Assembly (NCBI GenBank): GCA_026985655.1 | Contig: JALSQB010000117.1 | Span: forward strand, 1 to 11,370 | DNA length: 11,370 nucleotides | From: Campylobacteraceae bacterium | Lineage (GTDB): Bacteria > Campylobacterota > Campylobacteria > Campylobacterales > Sulfurovaceae | Reading direction: 5' to 3' | Shown: positions 5,694 through 11,370 of the stretch, piece after piece | Numbering within the stretch: the stretch's first letter is position 1 | How the letters are laid out: each line of letters starts with the position of its first letter | Notes under the pieces: model-generated | What the model was told of the DNA's origin: nothing | The model's database searches: none | Seen by the model: only the letters and a program-made list of their open reading frames with translations | Position numbers and translations under genes: made by a program

Positions 5694-7160
5694 ATGCAAT
5701 CAAATGCAGCATTAGAATATGACTACACAGTCGCAAAAATGTTTACTTATGTAACTATTTTGTTCGGTTTTTTAGGTATGCTAATAGGAACCACAATGGC
5801 TCTACAACTAGCATTTCCCGAATTAAGCAATCTCATAGGCGAGTATGGAACTTTTTCCAGACTTAGACCTGTTCATACCAATACCGTGATTTTTGGATTT
5901 ACTGTATCTGGTGTCTTTGCTACTTGGTACTATTTTTCACAAAGAGTACTCAAAGTTTCTATGGCAGAGTCAAAATTTTTAATGACAATCGGTAAGATTC
6001 ACTTTTGGCTTTACTTTGTTGGAGCGTTAATCGCAACGGTAACACTTGTTCTTGGTATCTCTCAAGGTAAAGAGTACGCACAATACAACTGGTGGGTTGA
6101 TATTGTTATTGTTATTGTTTGGATTTTATGGGGTGTCTCTATGTTTGGTCTTATTGGAATTAGAAGAGAGAAAGTTCTCTATGTTTCAATTTGGTACTAC
6201 ATGGCGTGTTTCCTTGGTATTGCTATGCTCTACTTGTTTAACAACGCATCTATTCCAACTTACTTTTTAAGTGATGGTTTAGGTTCAATCAATAACTCTG
6301 TTTCTATGTATGCAGGAACAAATGATGCACTCGTTCAATGGTGGTACGGTCATAATGCTGTTGCCTTTGGATTTACAGTACCAATTGTTGGTATGATCTA
6401 CTACTTTTTACCAAAAGAGTCTGGTCAAGCTGTTTACTCATACAAATTATCTCTCCTTTCATTTTGGGGTTTAATGTTCGTTTACCTTTGGGCAGGTTCT
6501 CACCACCTATTATGGTCAACTGTTCCAGATTGGATGCAGACTATGGGTTCTACTTTCTCAATTGTTCTTATTTTACCATCTTGGGGTAGTGCGATTAACA
6601 TGCTTCTTACCATGAAAGGTGAGTGGAATCAACTTGCTGACAATCCATTGATTAAATTTATGGTTATTGCTTCTACATTCTATATGTTAAGTACCATTGA
6701 AGGTCCTATTCAAGCGATTAAATCAGTTAATGCTATTGCACACTTTACTGACTGGATTCCTGGTCACGTTCACGATGGTGTACTTGGTTGGGTTGCGTTT
6801 ATGATTATGGCATCACTTTTCCACATGGCACCACGTATGTGGAAAAAAGAAATTTACTCTAAGAAATTAATGGGTATTCAGTTTTGGATGCAAACAACAG
6901 GGGTTGTTCTTTACTTTACGTCTATGTGGGTTGCAGGTATTACCCAAGGTATGATGTGGAGAGCCGTTGATGAATATGGTAACTTAGTTTACAGCTTTAT
7001 TGATACGGTAACCGTACTTCACCCTTACTATACAATTAGAGGAATTTCAGGTGTGTTATATCTTTCAGGATTTATTCTGTTTGCTTACAACATGTACAAA
7101 ACAATAACTGCTGGTAAAGAACTTACAGAAGAGCCACAGTTTAGAACACCTATGGCATAA
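5694..7160 (+). CDS. ccoN: cbb3-type cytochrome c oxidase subunit I
   Basis: The catalytic haem-copper subunit of the high-affinity cbb3 oxidase in the inner membrane; it reduces O2 at a haem b3-CuB centre. The 488-aa length is standard and the chain is rich in hydrophobic helices. Expected ligands are all visible: H61 (RPVHTNT, low-spin haem b), H220 (WWYGHNAVAFG) and H270/H271 (AGSHHLLW) for CuB, and H358 and H360 (PGHVHDG) for haem b3 and haem b. Y264, 44 residues after H220, fits the cross-linked tyrosine typical of cbb3 enzymes (spacing as in P. stutzeri H207/Y251). First gene of an eight-gene operon; AAGGAGG lies six bases before the ATG. Confidence 0.98.
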   Translation: MQSNAALEYDYTVAKMFTYVTILFGFLGMLIGTTMALQLAFPELSNLIGEYGTFSRLRPVHTNTVIFGFTVSGVFATWYYFSQRVLKVSMAESKFLMTIGKIHFWLYFVGALIATVTLVLGISQGKEYAQYNWWVDIVIVIVWILWGVSMFGLIGIRREKVLYVSIWYYMACFLGIAMLYLFNNASIPTYFLSDGLGSINNSVSMYAGTNDALVQWWYGHNAVAFGFTVPIVGMIYYFLPKESGQAVYSYKLSLLSFWGLMFVYLWAGSHHLLWSTVPDWMQTMGSTFSIVLILPSWGSAINMLLTMKGEWNQLADNPLIKFMVIASTFYMLSTIEGPIQAIKSVNAIAHFTDWIPGHVHDGVLGWVAFMIMASLFHMAPRMWKKEIYSKKLMGIQFWMQTTGVVLYFTSMWVAGITQGMMWRAVDEYGNLVYSFIDTVTVLHPYYTIRGISGVLYLSGFILFAYNMYKTITAGKELTEEPQFRTPMA

Positions 7161-7173
7161 GGAGGTAGAGATT

Positions 7174-7842
7174 ATGTTTTTTCATTGGTTAGAAAAAAAT
7201 CCATTCTTTTTTGCGGTAATGACATTTGCTGTCATTGCATTTGCAGGATTGATTGAAATTGTTCCAAACTTTACAGAGGCGGCACGTCCATTAACGACAA
7301 CAACGCCTAGAACCGTATTGGAACTTGCAGGTAAAAATGTTTATATTAAAGATAACTGTATTGCATGTCATTCACAGCTTATTCGTCCATTTAAATCTGA
7401 AACAGACCGTTATGGTAACTACTCACTTTCTGGTGAGTACGCATTTGACAGACCATTTTTATGGGGTTCTAAAAGAACAGGTCCAGACTTACACCGTGTA
7501 GGGAACTACCGTACAACAGACTGGCATGAGAATCACATGAAAAACCCACCTGATATTGTACCTGGTTCAATTATGCCATCATATAAACATCAGTTTACCA
7601 ATGTTGCAGACATTGAAACTGCCTATGCCGAAGCGGTAACCGTTAAAAACGTATTTAACGTACCTTATGGTGATGACATTAAAGCTGGTCGTAAAGCATG
7701 GGAAGCATACCGTCCAAAAGTTTTAGAAGATGCTAAAAAAGTTGCAGCGGATATGAAAGATGAAGGCGTTAAAAAAATGATTGCTAATGGTAAAGTACCA
7801 GAGATTGTCGCATTAATTGCCTATCTTAACAGTTTAAAATAA
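7174..7842 (+). CDS. ccoO: cbb3-type cytochrome c oxidase subunit II (monohaem cytochrome c)
   Basis: A 222-aa membrane-anchored c-type cytochrome that passes electrons to CcoN. One N-terminal membrane helix (about residues 10-30) is followed by a periplasmic domain. The haem c motif is C62-I-A-C65-H66, followed by QLIRPF as is usual in CcoO. M134 in GSIMPSY is the likely sixth ligand. Other family signatures are YGxYSxxGE-like (80-88), RTGPDLHRVG (101-110) and NPPDIVPGS. AAGGAGG begins at the ccoN stop codon, eight bases before the ATG, indicating tight operon linkage. Confidence 0.98.
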   Translation: MFFHWLEKNPFFFAVMTFAVIAFAGLIEIVPNFTEAARPLTTTTPRTVLELAGKNVYIKDNCIACHSQLIRPFKSETDRYGNYSLSGEYAFDRPFLWGSKRTGPDLHRVGNYRTTDWHENHMKNPPDIVPGSIMPSYKHQFTNVADIETAYAEAVTVKNVFNVPYGDDIKAGRKAWEAYRPKVLEDAKKVAADMKDEGVKKMIANGKVPEIVALIAYLNSLK

Positions 7843-7852
7843 GGAGCATAAA

Positions 7853-8074
7853 ATGACCATACAAGAGATACAAGGTTATAGCATGTTTTTCATGACTATT
7901 TTAATGGCTGTACTATTGTATTGGTACATTTTTTACCTCTATCGGTCAGAGAAAAAAGGTGAGCGAGACTTTGAAAAATATGGGAGAATTGCACTTGATG
8001 ATAGCATCGACACTTCTCCTGTGGAAGACAAGTTAGCTTCAGAGGAAGACAGAAGAATAAAGGAGCAAAATTAA
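7853..8074 (+). CDS. ccoQ: cbb3-type oxidase small subunit CcoQ
   Basis: A 73-aa protein with one membrane helix (about residues 9-30) and a charged cytoplasmic tail beginning YRSEKKGERDFEKYG, typical of Campylobacterota CcoQ. CcoQ is an assembly/stability subunit of the oxidase and binds no cofactor. AAGGAG lies before the ATG. The stop codon is immediately followed by the ccoP ATG, so the two are likely translationally coupled. The position between ccoO and ccoP makes the assignment firm despite low sequence conservation in the family. Confidence 0.93.
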   Translation: MTIQEIQGYSMFFMTILMAVLLYWYIFYLYRSEKKGERDFEKYGRIALDDSIDTSPVEDKLASEEDRRIKEQN

Positions 8075-8962
8075 ATGAATGCATTAACAATTAAAGCATT
8101 AGGATTTGCTGCCCTACTTATTATTGCAACACTCGCAGTTGTAATACAAATGGATATTGACTTAACAGATAGTATCAATGCCATTGCAGTAGGTGGAGCG
8201 ATAGCAATTGCAACCATTACCGCATATGTAACAACACTATATATTGGTAAAATGAAAACAGATACAGCAACAGGTGAACTTGTTGATGAAAATTGGGATG
8301 GTATTGGTGAGAGAACCAATGAACTCCCTTCAGGGTGGGCATATACCTTTTTAGGAACAATTATTTGGCTAGTATGGTATTGGTTTATCGGTTATCCTGT
8401 CTTTGGATTTAGCCAAATTGGTCAATACAATGAAGAGGTATTAGCGCATAAAGCCAGATATGAAAAGAAATTTGCAGCAGCTTCTCCTTCAGAGCTTAAA
8501 GATATGGGGAAATCACTCTTTTTTGTACAGTGTGCACCATGTCATGGTAACACAGGAGATGGACTTTCAGGAAAAGCACATGACTTAACCAAAAGAATCT
8601 CTAAATCAGAAGTGTTAGATGTTATCAACAATGGTTCAAACAAATTGGGCTACCCTATGGGTATGATGCCTCCAGGTATGGCTTCAGGAAAAGATGCTGA
8701 AGATATTGCAACTTACATTGCTGGTGGGCTTAAAGGTGAAGCTCCTGCAAGTTCAGCAGCGTGTACTTCATGTCATGGTGCTGATTTCAAAGGGAACAAT
8801 GGTATGGCTCCAAACTTAGTAGCGTATGACAATACCCTTATAAGCCATGTCTTAGAAAACGGTAAAAAAGGTATCATTGGTACAATGCCATCATTTAAAA
8901 CCATGATTACCCCTATCCAAGAAAAAGCATTGACTGCCTATATTCAGTCAATAGTAGAATAA
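8075..8962 (+). CDS. ccoP: cbb3-type cytochrome c oxidase subunit III (dihaem cytochrome c)
   Basis: A 295-aa membrane-bound dihaem cytochrome, the entry point for electrons from soluble cytochrome c. Membrane helices are predicted near residues 8-25, 36-57 and 88-110; the last sits in the conserved NELPSGWAYTFLGTIIW block of CcoP. Haem motifs are C153-A-P-C156-H157 and C230-T-S-C233-H234. Likely axial methionines are in GMMPPGM (197-202) and in TMPSF (M271). The extra pair of N-terminal helices ahead of the CcoP core is the longer form of the subunit. The Shine-Dalgarno AAGGAG lies inside the end of ccoQ. It is complete and in frame. Confidence 0.98.
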   Translation: MNALTIKALGFAALLIIATLAVVIQMDIDLTDSINAIAVGGAIAIATITAYVTTLYIGKMKTDTATGELVDENWDGIGERTNELPSGWAYTFLGTIIWLVWYWFIGYPVFGFSQIGQYNEEVLAHKARYEKKFAAASPSELKDMGKSLFFVQCAPCHGNTGDGLSGKAHDLTKRISKSEVLDVINNGSNKLGYPMGMMPPGMASGKDAEDIATYIAGGLKGEAPASSAACTSCHGADFKGNNGMAPNLVAYDNTLISHVLENGKKGIIGTMPSFKTMITPIQEKALTAYIQSIVE

Positions 8963-8972
8963 GGAGTTAAAT

Positions 8973-9215
8973 ATGGCAGAAAATACAAAAAGAAGTATCT
9001 GGGGACTCAATGGTCTTACAGGTATGATTATTGCAGTTGCTTTACTACTTAGCATAATGGTTGTTCTTCAAATGGGTGTTATTTCATCGTATCAAGAATC
9101 TGCAACTAACCCATATGATGCTACCCCAATTAGAGATATTAACAATCTTAAAGCAGTTGGTAATATGGACAAACAAAAAGCATTTGCTTTTCAAGACGCT
9201 AAACAAAAAAAATAA
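8973..9215 (+). CDS. DUF4006-like small membrane protein of the cco operon
   Basis: An 80-aa protein with one membrane helix (about residues 14-37) and a short polar tail containing NPYDATPIRDINNLKAVG. It matches my recollection of the DUF4006 family, which is found just after ccoP in Campylobacterota; that assignment is from memory and position, not from a search. The function is unknown; the fixed position suggests a role in oxidase assembly or stability. AAGGAG lies before the ATG, 10 bases after the ccoP stop. Confidence 0.85.
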   Translation: MAENTKRSIWGLNGLTGMIIAVALLLSIMVVLQMGVISSYQESATNPYDATPIRDINNLKAVGNMDKQKAFAFQDAKQKK

Positions 9216-9226
9216 AAGGATCATTT

Positions 9227-9328
9227 ATGATTAAAAAAATGGATAAAATCTTACTGCTATGCCTATTAGGCTCAGCAGCACTTTCTCTTTACTTTGTGGC
9301 AACACAAACTATACTCTACGTTGGTTAA
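9227..9328 (+). CDS. Small 33-aa predicted membrane protein
   Basis: ATG at 9227 is preceded by AAAGGA (9215-9220), six bases away. The frame runs 33 codons to TAA at 9326-9328. The peptide is a charged start (MIKKMDK) followed by a single hydrophobic helix, LLLCLLGSAALSLYFVA, ending QTILYVG. It fills the otherwise empty gap between the DUF4006-like gene and the TPM-like gene. Its stop is one base before the next ATG, as expected for translational coupling. It is below the size most gene finders report. No family was recognised. Confidence 0.65.
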   Translation: MIKKMDKILLLCLLGSAALSLYFVATQTILYVG

Positions 9329-9329
9329 G

Positions 9330-9959
9330 ATGCTTAAGAGTTTCAAATTTAGAAAAGCGATATTTCTCGCTTTTCTTCCTCTCATTCTCAACGCTTCTCC
9401 TTTTGTACTCAAAGATGACACATTAAAACCCCAAGCCATTGAACTCATAGATAAAATGGGAAATGAATTACGCAGTAAAACAAAGATTAACGCTTATGTC
9501 TTAACAACCAATGAAGCATTTCCTCTTAGATTTAACTTGGTTCAATATGCTAAAAAATATGAAGATAAAATGAATAAACCCTATGTCCTTTATATTTTTG
9601 CACCTAAAGCACGTATTACTGAAAAAAGTGAAATTACAGGTCGTGTAGGGATTATTCCCTCTTCAGATGAGATTAAAAAGCTTTATAACTATGCTGATAT
9701 TCGTGATGCAGGACTTGATGTCATTACCGTAAAAGATAAAAATAGCATTGAAGACAAACAAAATATTGGGGTAGTTCAAGCCTACTCTGAATTAGCCGAT
9801 AATATTGCCGATGCAAAAAACATTGAGCTTACAACTACTTTTCCCAATGACACAAGAACTGTTGTCTCTGTATTAAAGGTTATTGTTTTAATAGGTCTGC
9901 TTTTGGTGACATGGGTTTATCTTATTCGTCCAATTGTAATGAGGAAAAAAAATGACTAA
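9330..9959 (+). CDS. Secreted, C-terminally anchored protein with TPM-like domain
   Basis: A 209-aa protein from the preferred ATG at 9330. A TTG at 9294 in the same frame would run through the 33-aa ORF and hide the signal sequence. The N-terminus, MLKSFKFRKAIFLAFLPLI followed by LNAS, is a good signal peptide. Residues about 30-150 hold a domain with the style of TPM proteins (LIDKMGNELRSKTKINAYVL, then KPYVLYIFAPKARI and GRVGIIPS). A C-terminal helix (VLKVIVLIGLLLVTWVYLI) ends in basic RKKND. It is therefore predicted to sit in the periplasm, anchored to the inner membrane. It has no strong Shine-Dalgarno and probably depends on coupling to the 33-aa ORF. The role in the cco operon is unknown; cofactor insertion or assembly is a guess. 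Confidence 0.75.
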   Translation: MLKSFKFRKAIFLAFLPLILNASPFVLKDDTLKPQAIELIDKMGNELRSKTKINAYVLTTNEAFPLRFNLVQYAKKYEDKMNKPYVLYIFAPKARITEKSEITGRVGIIPSSDEIKKLYNYADIRDAGLDVITVKDKNSIEDKQNIGVVQAYSELADNIADAKNIELTTTFPNDTRTVVSVLKVIVLIGLLLVTWVYLIRPIVMRKKND

Positions 9960-10509
9960 AAAAAATCAAAATACCATCTGGTTTCTCTTTGTGATGCTAA
10001 TGCTCGCTTTTGGTATTGGTATGAGTATTTGGACAGTAACATGTGCCGTTTCACTCCCTGTACAAGAGTCAAATAACTACATGCTTAAGTATCAAACTGC
10101 CGACAAAGACATCAACAAAATTATGGCACTACAAGCTAAATTTGATGCAAACTATAAAATAGAACTCCAAAATGCCACACTTTTAACCTTAGATGAGGAG
10201 TTACAAAATACTAATGCAAAAATAGCACAACAAAAACCTGTGAAACTCTCTTTAGGTAAAAACAGTTTTGACTATGCCATTACTACTAAAAGTGGTGAAG
10301 TGGTAAAAAATGCAAAAGTTTCCTTTTTATTGACCCGTCCACACACACAAAAAGAGGATCAAAAAGAAGAGAAAGTCGCTCTGAATGGTTCAGTCTATAC
10401 CACAAAAGCCATAGAACTTTCTAACAAAGGTCGCTATACTTTAGTACTTAAAGTAGAGATTAACAATGCCATTGGATACTCTGAAATACCTGCGTACTTA
10501 CAAAAATAA
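9952..10509 (+). CDS. FixH/CcoH-like membrane protein
   Basis: A 185-aa protein with one N-terminal membrane helix (about residues 9-30, with C31 at its end) and a periplasmic beta-rich domain. The stretch LPVQESNNYMLKYQ followed by DKDINKIMALQAKFDANYKI is the FixH-family signature. FixH/CcoH is needed for stable assembly of the cbb3 oxidase, and the position at the end of a cco operon supports this. It overlaps the preceding gene by eight bases (ATG inside its last codons), with GAGG (9941-9944) seven bases upstream. It is longer than proteobacterial CcoH. The C-terminal half (KVSFLLTRPHT onward) resembles an Ig-like/YtkA fold, though this is only by pattern. Confidence 0.83.
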   Translation: MTKKNQNTIWFLFVMLMLAFGIGMSIWTVTCAVSLPVQESNNYMLKYQTADKDINKIMALQAKFDANYKIELQNATLLTLDEELQNTNAKIAQQKPVKLSLGKNSFDYAITTKSGEVVKNAKVSFLLTRPHTQKEDQKEEKVALNGSVYTTKAIELSNKGRYTLVLKVEINNAIGYSEIPAYLQK

Positions 10510-10527
10510 AATTTCATTTTAAACCTC

Positions 10528-10553
10528 ACAACCATAATGACACATATGGTTGT
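10528..10553. terminator. Hairpin after the cco operon, possible terminator
   Basis: ACAACCATA (10528-10536) pairs perfectly with TATGGTTGT (10545-10553) around an 8-base loop, 18 bases after the last operon stop. The plus-strand side lacks a clear U-tract (it continues ATCCTAATTAAC), so it may be a weak or factor-dependent end, or a 3' stabilising hairpin. Confidence 0.5.
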
Positions 10554-10702
10554 ATCCTAATTAACTTGACTTCAGCGTTACCAATATACCTCTTTTTTAT
10601 AAAACTTAAATAAACTATAAATAGTTTTAATTTATTCAGAATCCTATCATACTTATTTATATATACTTTATTTTGATACTTATTTAATAGAAAAGGAATA
10701 AT
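10554..10702 (+). promoter_or_regulatory. Intergenic region likely holding the SQR promoter
   Basis: AT-rich DNA with no gene. A TATACT at 10662-10667 is a possible -10, giving a leader of about 30 bases. AAGGA at 10693-10697 lies five bases before the ATG at 10703. No FNR-type palindrome is seen here. Confidence 0.35.
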
Positions 10703-11370
10703 ATGGCACGAGTAGTAATAATGGGTGGTGGTGTATCTGGACATACAGCAGCAACATTTGCAAAAAAATGGCTAGGAAATGACCACGAAGTAGTAGTGGT
10801 AACACCGAATTCACAATGGAATTGGATTCCATCAAACATTTGGGTTGGAGTAGGACAGATGACAAAAGAGGATGTTGTTTTTCCTCTAGCTCCTGTTTAT
10901 TCAAAAGCTGGTATTGACTTCAAACAAGCATTGGCAAAATCTATTCACCCAGAGGGAAATAACGATAGCGACACTCCATATATTACCATTGAATATACAG
11001 AAGAGGGGAAAGCTGGAGAGACTGAAGAGGTTACTTATGACTATCTCATTAATGCAACAGGTCCAAAACTAAACTTTGATGCAACACCAGGTCTAGGAAA
11101 TGGTGAGGGTCAAATGGGTTCTCATACTGTTTCTGTCTGTACTGCTGACCATGCTGTTCATGCGAATGAAGAGCTTCATAAAATATTTGACAAAGCAAAA
11201 GCAGGTGAAAGACAAAAAATTCTTGTAGGTACAGGTCACGGTATGTGTACATGTCAAGGTGCTGCATTTGAGTATATCTTTAACATTGAACACGAAGCTA
11301 AAAAAGCTGGTGTAAGAGATATGTTAGACATTAAATGGATTTCAAATGAGTCATTCCTTGGTGACTTTGG
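10703..11370 (+). CDS. Sulfide:quinone oxidoreductase-like flavoprotein, N-terminal part (3' end outside window)
   Basis: The frame is open for 222 codons to the window edge. SQR oxidises sulfide at the membrane surface and passes electrons to quinone through FAD. The N-terminal Rossmann motif is VVIMGGGVSGHTAA (residues 4-17), followed by a second strand ending VVVVTP and by W39/W41. The second FAD segment is DYLINATGPKL (113-123). C146 in VSVCTADHA aligns by pattern with A. aeolicus SQR C124. C184 in CQGAAFEYIFN aligns with catalytic C156. C182 makes an unusual CxC. The third conserved cysteine would lie beyond the window. An FCSD-type relative is possible, and the SQR type (I-VI) cannot be set from half a protein. 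Confidence 0.88.
   Translation, partial: MARVVIMGGGVSGHTAATFAKKWLGNDHEVVVVTPNSQWNWIPSNIWVGVGQMTKEDVVFPLAPVYSKAGIDFKQALAKSIHPEGNNDSDTPYITIEYTEEGKAGETEEVTYDYLINATGPKLNFDATPGLGNGEGQMGSHTVSVCTADHAVHANEELHKIFDKAKAGERQKILVGTGHGMCTCQGAAFEYIFNIEHEAKKAGVRDMLDIKWISNESFLGDF

Noticed and set aside
9294..9329. TTG start giving a longer TPM-like protein
   Set aside because: It would place 12 residues ahead of a good signal peptide and overlaps the 33-aa frame, which has its own ribosome-binding site.
10680..10904. Minus-strand frames at the start of the SQR gene
   Set aside because: They oppose a clear FAD-binding N-terminus and have Leu/Ser-rich shadow-type products.
1..11370. CRISPR arrays, tRNA or rRNA genes, prophage or insertion sequence ends
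   Set aside because: No regularly spaced direct repeats and no tRNA cloverleaf or rRNA sequence were seen on either strand; the only transposase-like gene is the RAYT.

Overview
The window looks like chromosomal DNA of a low-GC Campylobacterota (Epsilonproteobacteria), most likely a sulfur-oxidising relative of Sulfurimonas or Sulfurovum. The evidence is a ccoN-O-Q-P cbb3 oxidase operon followed by a DUF4006-type small protein, a HemN/Crp-Fnr neighbourhood, AT-rich intergenic DNA and a sulfide:quinone oxidoreductase-like gene at the right edge. The genus is inferred from gene content and protein style only; no database search was possible.

Layout. Positions 1-1230 hold the 3' part of alaS. 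Positions 1234-1960 hold a REP/RAYT unit: a minus-strand REP-associated Y1 transposase between two pairs of convergent REP-like palindromes, with one palindrome encoding the C-terminus of the transposase. A two-gene plus-strand operon follows: a four-helix membrane protein (2019-2495) and a TPMT-family S-methyltransferase (2498-3139). The methyltransferase converges on hemN (3126-4502, minus), and the two overlap by 14 bases. Upstream of hemN is a gap with an FNR-type box and a 15-bp inverted-repeat element, then a minus-strand Crp/Fnr regulator (4721-5362). From 5694 a plus-strand operon runs to 10509: ccoN, ccoO, ccoQ, ccoP, a DUF4006-like protein, an unannotated 33-codon membrane ORF, a TPM-domain-like secreted/anchored protein and a FixH-like protein. 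After a 193-base gap an SQR-like flavoprotein begins at 10703 and runs off the window.

How it fits together. The centre of the window reads as a microaerobic/anaerobic respiration module. Two TTGAT-N4-ATCAA palindromes sit at the class II activator distance (about -41.5) from TATAAT hexamers: one, a perfect match, faces the cco operon and the other faces hemN, the oxygen-independent haem-synthesis gene. The Crp/Fnr protein between them lacks the N-terminal cysteine cluster of true FNR but keeps the E-x2-S-R recognition-helix residues that read TTGAT. It is therefore a reasonable candidate for controlling both haem supply and the haem-rich oxidase. The SQR downstream would feed sulfide electrons to quinone and on to the respiratory chain.

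The least explained parts are the inverted-repeat element at 4603-4724, the bidirectional FNR box beside it, the roughly 260-base cco leader, the 33-aa ORF and TPM-like protein in the cco operon tail, and the REP/RAYT unit.
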